Origin: Imbricaverruca yamaguchii
Lineage: Eukaryota; Arthropoda; Thecostraca; Neoverrucidae
Length of the DNA: 64,000 nt
Assembly: GCA_034440575.1 (NCBI GenBank)
Contig: JAOTOL010000905.1
Coordinates: 62,001-126,000, forward strand
Direction of reading: 5' to 3'
Position numbers and translations under genes: made by a program. The notes beneath the pieces were generated by a model that had not been told where the DNA came from, did not search any database, and saw nothing but the letters and a program-made list of their open reading frames with translations. Positions 43,496 through 51,766 of the stretch are shown piece by piece (positions within the stretch are counted from its first letter, which is position 1; every line of letters starts with the position of its first letter).

Positions 43496-44891
43496 ATATA
43501 TATTCTATATTATGTTGTATATGAATGTGCATAAATGCATATATATTTAAATAGATATAACCAAGTATATGTTATATATTTACATGACAGGCTTAGTGAT
43601 AAATGTGCAATATATGTAGGCACAGCAATGTACGCCGTTCATACTACATCTTGTTACTGCAGCTCCACGGAAGTCGTTTAAATATCTTCCAACTCGCCAA
43701 AGTGGAATACGGTTCAAAAGTTGAATTGGCATAAATGGCATATTGATCGAAATTCGGAAAGACAATAGCACGAAAGCATGGTTTTCGAGCGACCTACTGC
43801 AATCATTACTGATGATTGCAAGATCCGAAATTGAGTCACTGACGATGACGCCAAGAGATGCTAAGATAGGATAGTAGGATAAGATAGACTAACAATGAGA
43901 CAGATGATGTAGTTAACAAGTGGCCCAGTACATTTCCTCTTCGTGCCTGGCCAGAACTGCACCACCAGATCTGGCCACAGTCGGGCAGGTCAGGTCAGAT
44001 CTGGCCAGGCCGTCTCACCTGTTCGTAGATCTCCTTGGCGACGGTCACCGGCCGCGGGTCAATCGGGTCAGAGTACTGGAACGTCTCTGGCACCAGCACC
44101 GAGCCGTAGTCGAAGATGCCGTGCTTGAACACGGCCGTCTTCATCTGGTAGACCTCCTCGCTGGTCTTGCGGCAGTTGTCCAGGTCCTCGAGCAGCGGCG
44201 CGTAGCCGTCGCGCCAGGTGTCGTCCTCGAAGTAGCTCTCGGACAGGCCGATCTCGACGTTCTCGAAGTTGACGGTGACGTGCTCGTCGCGGTCGGGCTC
44301 CTGGATCGCGCTGCGCACGCCCAGCGTGCGCGCCACGAACGCGTGGATCTTGCCCGGCCCGCAGCGGCGCAGGTCGTCGATCGAGACGATGTACATCTTG
44401 AAGACGCTGTTGTACATGATGTTGCAGCCGAACTTGTCGGTGATGCACACGGCGCCCTCCAGCTCGGCGGCCATCTCGCCGCTGCGGAACTGGGGGTTTT
44501 CCGGAGGGCATTTCAGCGGCTTGTCGGCCGCCAAGTCCTTCATGTCGTAGCACGGCACATGCAAGAACCATTCGCCGATGATTTCCTGGAACAAATACTT
44601 CTTGTACACTGCGAGATTTTCGTCAACGTAATACTTGTATACGAAGGACTTGATACTCTCATCGTACATAGGTGACATTTCTGTAATTGTGAGATCGGTG
44701 TATGCTTTGAGGTCAGCGTAAGGTATATTGCTGCCCCACGTCTTATCAGTTTTGATTTTTGCCCACATATCATTGAACTCCTTCAAACTGTTTTCTGCAT
44801 CTTCATCTTGACTAGATGCCAGGTGGAGTAAGGGTAAGACAAACACAACGAAATACAGAGAACTTGGGATGGCTAAACGTTGCTTTGCCAT
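23210..44891 (-). CDS. Uncharacterised type I single-pass membrane protein, complete 9-exon gene
   Basis: Join (transcript order) of 44891-44019, 43286-43148, 41140-40845, 38063-37945, 35771-35693, 34403-34195, 26327-26183, 24550-24384, 23453-23210: 2271 nt, 756 aa plus stop, all junctions GT-AG and phase-compatible. Seen: signal peptide (residues 1-27, core SLYFVVFVLPLLHLASS); a long cysteine-bearing ectodomain with a cysteine-dense part around 322-395 (VACQCFCPY); sequon NTT in IWSNTTRL; one transmembrane helix about 651-673 (IVLSVIAGITCLAMM onward); a charged 80-residue cytosolic tail with DDMDDEGYEKQE. A TAG lies in frame 15 nt upstream of the ATG. I do not recognise the family; the architecture suggests a cell-surface protein with its N-terminus outside. 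Least certain: the exon 4 acceptor and whether exon 8 splices on or stops at the TGA overlapping its donor. Confidence 0.85.
24384..24550 (-). CDS. Membrane-protein exon 8 (transmembrane helix)
   Basis: Acceptor CCGGCAG, donor GTGAGT at 24383. Encodes EYWMNPKYPMDDWFATVRND, NTKK, then the hydrophobic IVLSVIAGITCLAMMAGASY. If the donor were not used, CTG TGA would end the protein here with almost no cytosolic tail; a tail-less isoform is possible. Confidence 0.85.
24560..24905 (-). repeat. 35-bp minisatellite abutting the membrane-protein exon 8 acceptor
   Basis: About ten units of GGTCAGCCGCTGCGGTGAGG and TCGGAGGTCGGAGAG (plus strand). Confidence 0.93.
24915..25076 (+). mobile_element. SINE family 1 at the edge of the 35-bp array
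   Basis: Complete. Imperfect target duplication GGGAAATCGATCGGA (24900-24914) and GGGAATCGATCGGA (25077-25090). Confidence 0.9.
25091..25790. other. Membrane-protein intron 7, single-copy part
   Basis: Nothing gene-like seen on either strand. Confidence 0.45.
25795..26170 (-). repeat. 33-bp minisatellite behind the membrane-protein exon 7 donor
   Basis: Units of GAGGACGGGTTAGATGGGGC and AGAGGGGAGCGGT (plus strand), about eleven copies, beginning 13 bp into the intron. Confidence 0.92.
26183..26327 (-). CDS. Membrane-protein exon 7
   Basis: Acceptor TGCCGCAG, donor GTCAGT at 26182. Encodes YLSQQIPRQLKHAMKLTLNT, KFVTAPAYVLGPKPLSPTPK and LVERPDPP, a proline-rich membrane-proximal stalk. Arrays lie directly on both sides. 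Confidence 0.88.
26330..27520 (-). repeat. 32-bp minisatellite abutting the membrane-protein exon 7 acceptor
   Basis: Plus-strand unit GTACGTTGTTGGAATACACA and GCGGCAGGTGTG, about 36 copies with many 1-5 bp indels. On the coding strand each unit has CTGCCGC, as does the true acceptor CTGCCGCAG. Confidence 0.93.
27521..28751. other. Membrane-protein intron 6, single-copy part
   Basis: A short degenerate repeat around GGGTCACCAGTAAAA at 28095-28205. Otherwise nothing recognised. Confidence 0.45.
28752..34225 (-). repeat. 38/32-bp minisatellite of membrane-protein exon 6 end plus donor, about 145 copies, 5.4 kb
   Basis: On the minus strand each 38-bp unit is 29 coding bases (RLTAYIYWD) plus GTGGGTACT of the intron; a 32-bp variant lacks six bases. 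Variants at one site (GTACTC or GTGCTC) and short deletions are scattered through the array. Confidence 0.96.
34195..34403 (-). CDS. Membrane-protein exon 6
   Basis: Acceptor TCGTCAG, donor GTGGGT. Encodes EFTQQLPEVTKNLIDNRGDC, LRVKCFSMIYFRPERPFMIW, the sequon SNTTRL and TAYIYWD plus two bases of W. The donor after GGGACTG gives the two-base overhang matched by exon 7. Both ends of this exon are repeated in the flanking arrays. Confidence 0.88.
34404..34680 (-). repeat. 47-56-bp repeat of the membrane-protein exon 6 acceptor and exon start
   Basis: Minus-strand units contain GTCGTCAGGAGTTCACCCAG or the shorter GTCGTCAGTTCACCCAG, i.e. the acceptor plus 12 coding bases, then TGACACTGACACGGCTGTGG. 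About six copies. Confidence 0.92.
35312..35690. repeat. Polypurine tract, membrane-protein intron 5
   Basis: GGAGGGAAGAGGAGGAAGCAG-like purine stretch, separated from exon 5 by a few bases. Might form triplex or slow polymerases. Confidence 0.8.
35693..35771 (-). CDS. Membrane-protein exon 5
   Basis: Acceptor TTCGACAG, donor GTGAGG at 35692. Encodes CTFIWSAPPKQRAIVTVIGS then RLWQSE. Phase 2 in, 0 out. A purine-rich tract follows in the intron and a 38-bp repeat precedes the acceptor. Confidence 0.85.
35772..35960 (-). repeat. 38-bp repeat abutting the membrane-protein exon 5 acceptor
   Basis: Plus-strand unit GAAACCGGCCTCGGGTCATC and AGAAGCCTCGGGGCGTTA, four to five copies, starting at the acceptor. 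Confidence 0.9.
36073..36090 (+). repeat. Poly(G) run
   Basis: 18 consecutive G in membrane-protein intron 4. Confidence 0.9.
36626..37965 (-). repeat. 27-bp minisatellite of membrane-protein exon 4 end plus donor, about 48 copies
   Basis: Minus-strand unit GTCTCCAAACAATG (coding VSKQW) plus GTACTGTGGCCGG. Several units also carry CCCGACGTCTGG, the next exon bases upstream, showing that longer exon pieces were captured. Confidence 0.94.
37945..38063 (-). CDS. Membrane-protein exon 4
   Basis: Acceptor GTGGCAG, donor GTACTG. Encodes EARALTQQQDALVAEFQPPA then APDVWVSKQ and two bases of a tryptophan codon. The donor was chosen by phase: of five GT sites near the exon end, only the one after VSKQ leaves the two-base overhang that exon 5 needs. 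That donor and 14 coding bases are the unit of the adjoining 27-bp array. Confidence 0.75.
38318..38455 (+). repeat. Dispersed repeat shared with 60357-60485
   Basis: Shares GGTGGGCAACTGGTTGAGTG and AAGAAGGGCCCTTGTGGCTC with the other copy. Class unknown. Confidence 0.75.
38585..38710 (+). repeat. ACCAAACTG minisatellite
   Basis: 9-10-bp units with single-base variants (ACCAATCTG, ATCAAACTG). Confidence 0.85.
38815..39640 (+). repeat. 13-bp ATGTACTGTCAGG minisatellite, about 64 copies with blocks of variants
   Basis: In membrane-protein intron 3. Variants occur in blocks: GTCAGGATGTACC, then GTCAGTATGTACT, a run of GCCATGATGTGCT, then GTCAGGATGTACT, suggesting recent local expansions. Confidence 0.95.
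40044..40232 (+). mobile_element. SINE family 2 with 13-bp target duplication
   Basis: Flanked by GCACTTCACAAAT at 40031-40043 and 40233-40245. Full-length: head, body and AATAAACAAACAAATAAAC tail. Confidence 0.95.
40479..40612 (-). mobile_element. SINE family 2, reverse, head truncated
   Basis: Tail and body complete; ends in CGGACCTTTGG where the adjacent 14-bp array begins. Confidence 0.85.
40613..40842 (-). repeat. 14-bp ACCTCGTACCTCAG minisatellite at the membrane-protein exon 3 donor
   Basis: About 16 copies. On the coding strand the unit reads TGAGGTACGAGGTC and contains a GAG|GTACGA donor-like site. It begins 8 bases behind the real donor. Confidence 0.92.
40845..41140 (-). CDS. Membrane-protein exon 3
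   Basis: Acceptor TCGGCAG, donor GTCAGT at 40844. 98 complete codons from FIASSPLIDQ through KSEIFSDK, including VACQCFCPYSDIKGELCENN. Phase 0 out. A 14-bp minisatellite begins directly behind the donor. Confidence 0.92.
41374..41522 (+). mobile_element. SINE family 2, 5'-truncated
   Basis: Starts near AAGTCCAAAGGTCCCGG and ends CCAAATAAACAAACAAAC. Confidence 0.85.
41523..43147. other. Membrane-protein intron 2
   Basis: No repeat array, unlike most introns here. Nothing gene-like recognised. Confidence 0.5.
43148..43286 (-). CDS. Membrane-protein exon 2
   Basis: Acceptor ACCCAG, donor GTGGGT. Encodes VRLDRSKYGSDFRLQLTGND then YLTCGSNSKCFKKDGVCKNM, three close cysteines typical of a disulphide-rich extracellular segment. 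Phase 0 in, phase 1 out. Confidence 0.9.
43424..43505. repeat. (TA)n microsatellite
   Basis: CATA then long TA repeats in membrane-protein intron 1. Confidence 0.9.
44019..44891 (-). CDS. Membrane-protein exon 1 (signal peptide, N-terminal ectodomain)
   Basis: 873 nt, 291 codons, open throughout. Starts MAKQRLAIPSSLYFVVF, a clear signal peptide, and ends EIYEQ at donor GTGAGA (44018). No known domain recognised. Cysteine positions are sparse and even, as in an extracellular fold. Confidence 0.93.
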
Positions 44892-47084
44892 CGTGAAAGG
44901 TTGCTAGTTATGCACATCACATGATGAGCATGAATTAATTTAGACCTATGACAATTACCAAACCAAATAAAAATGTGAATGATTAAATGAAATTCCGTAT
45001 GAATACAAGCAAGGTAATTTCTACAGACGATTGACAGGTAAAAAATGAATTAGCGCATGACATAGTCGTTGTGACACCTTCCACCGTGCTTCCTAGCAAT
45101 AAGCTCGTGATGTCCTACAATTTTTTAAATACTGATGCTGTCTGTCTGCGTCACAATTTTCTATTCGCAGCAAACGCAGACTTGTATAACAATTTGTCTG
45201 TTGTCTTGACAACTCGTGTACGTACAGGAACGCAATTTAAGCATTAACCATACTTTTATGCCATCGCATAAGTCCAGTCAGTTGCAAAGACATGAAACAC
45301 GTGCCAATAATGTGCACCAAAAGACAGATTTTTGAGTTAGCGGAAATGGCGAGGTGATGTTTGTTGGTTATTTGGGCTTAGGGGCGCTTCGACTGATTCG
45401 GTCATACAGCGCCAACAACAATATTAGATTGACAGCTTGGGATGATTAGTGCCAAGAGTAGTACACGAACATTCAGAATACGGGCAGATATCAGTGAAAC
45501 AGTGAGGCGAGGTGGTGTAGATATGACGACCGGACTGGCAAAATTACCATGAGCACTGCCTCCCATGGCCAGCGAAAGGCCGAGCACTGCCAGCTTGACG
45601 TGACCAGCAAGCTTGAAGATGAAATGAAGATGACTGTAGTAAACTCGGCGGCGGTCCGGTACCAACTGATTTATTTAGCTCACTCGTCACGGGACAACGG
45701 TCAGCATGCCCCGCGGCGGCGGACCGCGCGCAGAGGCGGCTCCAGGTTCCGGGCGGTGTCACATCATCACAATGACCATGACGAAAATCGCTGGAAGAAT
45801 ACATGAGAAAATCGCTCTGGACCTCAAGGAATTCCATCAGAGGCCCACAAAATGTCGTAGGGACCCAACAAAACGTACCAGGGGTCGACAAATCGTGGTG
45901 GGGCATACACATATGCGAGTGCTGAGACGAAGTATCACGCCGGGTCCAGAACTTCGAACAATTCAGAAAGGGTCGCGAAAAATCGCGTCGGGTCCAGAGA
46001 ATTCGCATCGGATCACTGGAACCACTAGCCTTGGCCCGAAAGAGGCGCCGGGTCCATGAAAAATCGCGCTGATACCCGAAAAAAATCGTGCTAGGGCCTC
46101 ACAAACTAGCGTCGGGGGCCCTAGTGCGAGCGAACACAGCGGCTTTAACCAGTGTCGTCTTGGGGGGGGGGTCTTCCCTCCTAAGACTTCTGCGGGGCGA
46201 GCAGAAGCGCGTCGAAATTTGGCGTACCTTTTCCCACATCAAAGCGACATGTGTGAATATTTTGATATCATCCACGGTCACCGAGTTAGTCAAGTTCAAG
46301 TAAGGTCACCTCGATGAAATTTAACCAGTCGTCACGCTTTAAACCGCGCCGTTTAAATCCATGACTTCCTTAACTTGCATATTCGCCCATGAGGGTGAAA
46401 AGCGATGTGATAGACAGGAGTCGTCGGTCCGTTAGACCGTCCTCGCGGTCAGATCCTCACACGGTCAAACACCAGATTGTGTGCGTACGTCAGATATTCT
46501 CCTCTCAAAAGTGGCGTCACTAAGGGCGTTGATGAAATGACGACTGACATCATGTTTTTGGCTCTGTGGAGTTCATTTGTGGTAAGTTTTCAAAAACATA
46601 CCGGAAATTAGAAAAGGAAGGCGAAATGGACCATGGTCCCAAAATGTTTCCCCAGCCAACAATACAAACTGCTACTTTTTACGAACTTTTCAGTTATTAA
46701 GTTTCGATCACTTGAATTTCTACGGATATAGCGCACCGAGAAACGTTATTTGAATCAAACGTAGGCTAGTAAAAGTGCTCACTTTAGCTCCAGCCTTCGA
46801 TTTGAGCAATAATGGGAAAATGTGCAAGACAATTAAATAGTCATGAAAAGCGCAATAAAAAGTCGCCCGGTCCATTTTCTTGCGTCTCTATACACAAACA
46901 TACTCTGGAAGTTTCATTCACATATTTTTACTCGTTCAAGCGCGAGGACTAGTTGAACGTTTTGGAAGTGACCCCACTTGACCTCCTCAAATAACTCAGT
47001 GACCGTGACCCGACCTTAAAATAGACACCAATGTTAACTTGATGTCGCAAAATGCATTCCAAATTTATGCAATATACTGCCATT
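44892..47084. other. Upstream region of the membrane-protein gene
   Basis: Contains an ultra-short element copy (45361-45412) and a degenerate about 28-bp GTCGGGTCCAGA-type repeat at 45790-46130. No exon seen. The promoter of the membrane-protein gene is expected at its left end. Confidence 0.5.
45361..45412 (-). mobile_element. Ultra-short SINE-like element
   Basis: Reverse orientation: GGTTATTTGGGCTTAGGGGC then GGTCATACAGCGCC. Target duplication not evident. Confidence 0.65.
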
Positions 47085-47760
47085 CGGTGTGTACTGGTGG
47101 AGACAATATACCTCTGTTCGGTGTGTAGTGGTGGAGACAATATACCGCTGTTCGGTGTGTACTGGTGAAGACAATATACCGCTGTTCGGTGTGTAGTGGT
47201 GGCTACAATATACCCTGTTCGGTGTGTACTGATGAAGACAATATACCGCTGTTCGGTGTGTACTGGTGGAGACAATATACCTCTGTTCGGTGTGTACTGA
47301 TGAAGACAATATACCGCTGTTCGGTGTGTAGTGGTGGAGACAATATACCTCTGTTCGGTGTGTACTGGTGGAGACAATATACCGCTGTTCGGTGTGTAGT
47401 GGTGGCTACAATATACCGTTGTTCGGTGTGTAGTGGTGGAGACAATATACCGCTGTTCGGTGTGTAGTGGTGGAGACAATATACCGCTGTTCGGTGTGTA
47501 GTGGTGGAGACAATATACCGCTGTTCGGTGTGTAGTGGTGGAGACAATATACCGCTGTTCGGTGTGTAGTGGTGGAAACAATATACTGCTGTTCGGTGTG
47601 TAGTAGTGGAGACAACATACCGCTGTTCGGTGTGTACTGGTGGAGACAATATACCGCTGTTCGGTGTGTACTGGTGGAGACAATATACCGCTGTTCGGTG
47701 TGTAGTGGTGGAGACAATATACCGCTGTTAGGTGTGTAGTGGTGGAGACAATATACCGTC
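47085..47760. repeat. 34-bp minisatellite
   Basis: Units of GGTGTGTAGTGGTGGAGACA and ATATACCGCTGTTC, about 20 copies. No neighbouring exon identified, so this is the exception, or marks an unseen exon near 47760-47810. Confidence 0.93.
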
Positions 47761-48867
47761 GGCAAGCATGGTTGGAGATGCCGGGCGGGTCAGGATTATG
47801 TAAGTGTTGCTAAACACGTACTGTTTTAATCGTATAATGTCTAACTGTGGGTGTTGTGACCCCATAAGTCAGCCGACCGACCATGCCCCGCATATGTCGC
47901 GTCTAGTACTGTTCCGTCCGGCGCCGGCAACGCGGTCACCGGCCCTCGTCGGACCCGAATCAGCGTTTTGCAGGCCGACGCCGGGCAACCGTGACGCGTG
48001 CCTTGTCTTCCGATCGTGGTCGAGCCAGGGGCGGTGGCCAGACCCCCGCTGACAGAGCGTCCAACACCGTCGAGCCGCGCAGGCCTGTCGCTGTCGGTCG
48101 CACGTGTAAATTAATAACTGTATTTCGGCCTCCAAGTTTATAATTAAAGTCAATCGCTGTCGACTGTCGGCCTGGAATATTGTTGCGAGCGTCTTTTCTG
48201 TCTTCGAGCGTCGCCACATATTCACTCTACTTTCTGCACAATTTATCGTGCAGAGAACATATGATTTTTGCGACCGGGGTGATTCGTACACGAAGTCGAG
48301 ACCCTAGACTATTCACGAGCCTACAAGAACGACCTTCACTACAATTCCCCCATAGTTTGCTATCTTGTTAATGTTATTTGCGATTTTCCGTATTCAACCC
48401 GAAAAGTGACCGGAAAATAAAGACTTTGAACCCCTGACCTGGTGAGAGATCGCCGGGTTTCCTTGTAAGTGTCGCCAAGGAACCAGATGCTCCCCATCCA
48501 GGGGATGGAGTGAAAATAGCCTGTGATTTCAGCGAGCTTCTCATCGGACGCTTCTCCCTCGCAGTCAGGGGAAAATGTTGCGCACGTGCCTAAAAATGGC
48601 TCACGAGCTATTTTTCGTCGCTTGTGGCTTCTGTAAACACATACAAAACCAATATTCCGCTTCATCGCGTGTGACGTCAGCCGTTTCATTGCCCAAGTCT
48701 TCCGCTTCAGCCAGAACCGAGTCCAGCAAAACGCCAGCACCGATCATTCCATAGACATTACCAGAGTAAATCACCCAAAATACACCGCTCTGCTCGGTTG
48801 GCACACCATGCGTGCACGGTCACCTTCCCTGTGCGAGGCACGACACCGACACACCGCAGGTGGTCTC
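47761..48867. other. Sequence between two arrays
   Basis: Minus-strand ORFs at 48360-48804 have normal composition but no motif, start context or splice support that I can recognise. Confidence 0.4.
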
Positions 48868-49195
48868 GCCAGCGCCACGCGGGACGGCGAACAGCAGCAG
48901 GCCGTCTCGCCAGCGCCACGCGGGACGGCGAACAGCAGCAGCACGTCTCACCAGCACCACGCGGGACGGCGAACAGCAGCAGCACGTCTCACCAGCACCA
49001 CGCGGGACGGCGAACAGCAGCAGGCCGTCTCACCAGCACCACGCGGGACGGCGAACAGCAGCAGGCCGTCTCACCAGCACCACGCGGGACGGCGAACAGC
49101 AGCAGGCCATCTCACCAGCACCACGCGGGACGGCGAACAGCAGCAGGCCGTCTCACCAGCACCACGCGGGACGGCGAACAGCAGCAGGACACACA
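48868..49195 (-). repeat. 41-bp minisatellite, about 8 copies
   Basis: Minus-strand unit GCCGTCCCGCGTGGTGCTG plus GTGAGACGG and GCCTGCTGCTGTTC: the 3' end and donor of the candidate exon at 49157-49247. Confidence 0.93.
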
Positions 49196-49247
49196 GGCGG
49201 GGGGGGCACGGCCGGCGAGACGGTGGCGGCCAGTGCACCACACTCGA
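49157..49247 (-). CDS. Candidate downstream exon of the zinc-finger gene
   Basis: Acceptor TTGATCTCAG and donor GTGAGA bound 91 nt that accept the phase-1 overhang of the previous exon and read ECGALAATVSPAVPPPPVCP then AAVRRPAWC. Supported mainly by phase and because the adjoining 41-bp array repeats its 3' end and donor, as at other exons here. The amino-acid content is low-complexity, so this may be wrong. Confidence 0.33.
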
Positions 49248-49334
49248 CTGAGATCAAACACAGGCAGCGGAGGGAGCCCGCTCCACTTCAGAGTCGCGCC
49301 GACCCGCGACGTGACGCGTCACGGAACAGCGCAG

Positions 49335-49590
49335 ACGTCACAGGCCGACCACGTGACGTCACCGTCCTGCCACATGACGTCGGAAACCGACCACATGACG
49401 TCACAGTCCGGCCACATGACGTCGGAAACCGACCACATGACGTCACCGTCCGGCCACATGACGTCACCGTCCGACCACATGACGTCACAGTCCGACCACA
49501 TGACGTCAGAGTACCGACCACATGACGTCACAGTCCGACCACATGACGTCAGAGACCGACCACATGATGTCACAGTCCGGCCACTGACAT
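49335..49590. repeat. 21-26-bp minisatellite of TGACGTCA sites
   Basis: Units CCGACCACATGACGTCACAG. At least eight perfect TGACGTCA palindromes (CRE/ATF consensus) and several TGACGTCG. Confidence 0.92.
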
Positions 49591-49639
49591 CCCTGTGTGG
49601 AGCCGGAGGCTGACAAACGAAGGCCACGTAGTTAGCAAA

Positions 49640-49975
49640 AGGGATGGCTCTCTTTCCTCACTCTGGGAACGGATGCCCCATTCGGGGATGGCTTTCCTGC
49701 CTCACTCTGGAAATGGATTCCTCATTCGGGGATGGCCTTTCTTTCCTCATTTTGGGGATGGTTCCTCACTTAAAAATGGCTTGTTTTCCTCATTCTAGGG
49801 AAACCTTTCTTTCCTCACTTTGGGGATGATTCCCCACTCAGAACCAGCTTTCTTTCCTCACTTTGGGATGGATTCCCCACTCAGGAATAGCTTTCTTTCT
49901 TCACTTTGGGGATGGATTCCCCATTTAGGAATAGCTTTCTTTCCTCATTTTGCATGTGAGGAAAGAAAGACGTTT
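49640..49975 (+). repeat. About 40-bp degenerate minisatellite
   Basis: Units of GGATGGCTTTCTTTCCTCAC with TTTGGGGATGGATTCC. Confidence 0.88.
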
Positions 49976-50194
49976 CTTTCCGATCCGTTTCAGCTCGCGC
50001 TTCCCTCCACCTGACCTGACCTGACCTGACAGGCAAAATCCTACCGCACACGGCATGGATGGCCTGGAGCAGGACACCTGGAGGCCTTCAGCAGGAGCGA
50101 GGCCCGGCCAGCGAGGTGATCACCAGGTGGTGAGGTGAGGTCCGTCGCCCTTTCCCAGCCGCCCACATTCGCACACTACCTGAGGCATTGCTAA

Positions 50195-50330
50195 ACCGGC
50201 CTGGGATAGGTCTAAACCGGCCTGGGATAGGTCTAAACTGGCCTGGGATAGTTCTAAACCGACCTGGGATAGGTCTAAACTGGCCTGGGATAGGTCTAAA
50301 CCGGCCTGGGATAGGTCTAAACCGGCGTTC
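50195..50330. repeat. 21-bp minisatellite AAACCGGCCTGGGATAGGTC
   Basis: Seven copies with few changes. Confidence 0.92.
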
Positions 50331-51040
50331 AATGGTGTGAATTTTGCGAACCCGAAGACATGTCCACACGGCCGGCGGATTTCCACAAGAAGCCTGGTGG
50401 CAGGTGCTGCCTGAACTCACGCGCGCTCCCTGATTTCTCGAGCGACTACAAACAACGCAGCGCCCTTCAGCAATTTAATTGAACAATTGAATTGAGAACA
50501 CATTTGCGATCGGTGATGAGATGATGAACATTGCGTGAGGCGATGAAGATTGACAACACATTCATATTACACACAAATAGGACCGAAAGACACTACAGGA
50601 TGACCACAGAGCAGGGTCGACGCCAAGGACAGCTGTTTTGCCGCGAACGGTCACCTGACCCACGGACCACGCCCTCAGGGCACAGGGCATCTGACCCCAC
50701 AACTCTGCCTCGGCAGCGCAATGTCAGCCGGACGTCCGACGCGCCGCCACGCGTCCAGACAATGCCCGGGTCGTCGAGACGACCACAAACTGAGCGGTCG
50801 GTGGGACTCGAACCCACGCCCCGTCACGGCCGGCTCACAGGTCGCATCCCCGGGAAAAAAAAACGAAAAAAAACAGACAAACGAAGAACATGCGCACCGA
50901 AAATGCGCACGTCAAAAACGCCAGCAATACCACTGGCTCGGCAGCGTTGGTAGCTAAACAAACAGTCATCGACGCGATCAAACAAAGCGTAAAGCGTGTC
51001 GGTTTTGTCACAGACTGGGCGCGAATCCCAGTGATCACAG
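50331..51040. other. Non-array sequence with a tRNA-like fragment
   Basis: GTGGGACTCGAACCCACGCC at about 50801 is a reverse tRNA-like box B. No exon recognised. Confidence 0.4.
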
Positions 51041-51590
51041 CAATTATCAGACCTCCACCTATCAGACCAGGCCGCAGACCTCCACCCCTCAGACCAGGCC
51101 TCCACCTTCTCAGACCAGGCCGCAGTCCTTCCTCGCACCAGCCCTCATAATTACAATTATCCACACCAGTCTCGCGACCTTCCTCGCACTAGTTCCCTGA
51201 GACCTTCCTCGGCCTTGTGCCCAGACCGGTCGCCACGCCAGTCCCGCCGCCAGACGTTCCCCGTCAGCCGGTGACCTCAGACCCTGGGCTGGTAGCCTCA
51301 GACCCTAGGTCGGTGACCCTGGCGTCTTGGTGTGTAGGTGACCTCAAACCTCGGACCTCAGACCCTGACGTCTCGGTATACCGGTGACCTCAGACCCTGG
51401 GCCGGTGACCCTGACGTCTCGGTGTGCCGGTGACCTCAGACCCTGGGCCGGTGTGTCGGTGACCTCAGACCCTGGGCCGGCGACCCGGACGTCTCCATGT
51501 GTCGATGACCTCAGGCCCTGACGTCTCGGTGTGTCGGTGACCTCGGACCCTGGGCCGGCGCCGCTGACGGCTCAGCGTGTCGGCGCCGTC
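51041..51590 (-). repeat. Minisatellites behind the finger 4-5 exon donor
   Basis: CAGACCAGGCCGCAGACCTC units at 51045-51125, then irregular GGTGACCTCAGACCCTGGGC and GACGTCTCGGTGTG units up to the donor. Confidence 0.85.
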
Positions 51591-51594
51591 ACAC

Positions 51595-51766
51595 CTTGGG
51601 CCGCGGCGCCGCCACCAGTGCCGTGCACGCTCCTGTTGTGCACCTTGAGCGCGCTGGTGGTGAGGAAGCCGCGGCCGCACGGCTCGCACCTGTGCGGCCG
51701 CCGGTCCGTGTGCACCCACTCGTGCGTCTTGAGGTTGCTCCGGTCGCGGAACTGCCGGCCGCACAC
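51595..51766 (-). CDS. Zinc-finger gene exon with fingers 4 and 5
   Basis: Acceptor GGCCGGCAG, donor GTGTGA. Encodes VCGRQFRDRSNLKTHEWVHT and CEPCGRGFLTTSALKVHNRS then VHGTGGGAAAQ. Finger 5 has an H-x4-H ending. Phase 1 out, so more coding sequence must follow. Confidence 0.85.

Noticed and set aside
43352..43534. Plus-strand ORFs reading IYIYIYIY
   Set aside because: Translation of a TA microsatellite.
44068..44571. Arginine-rich 167-codon minus-strand ORF inside membrane-protein exon 1
   Set aside because: Out-of-frame shadow of a GC-rich exon; the main frame has the signal peptide and in-phase splice sites.
48360..48804. Minus-strand ORFs of 67 and 126 codons with ordinary composition
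   Set aside because: No recognised motif, no fit to the zinc-finger gene phase and no clear splice sites. Left unannotated.
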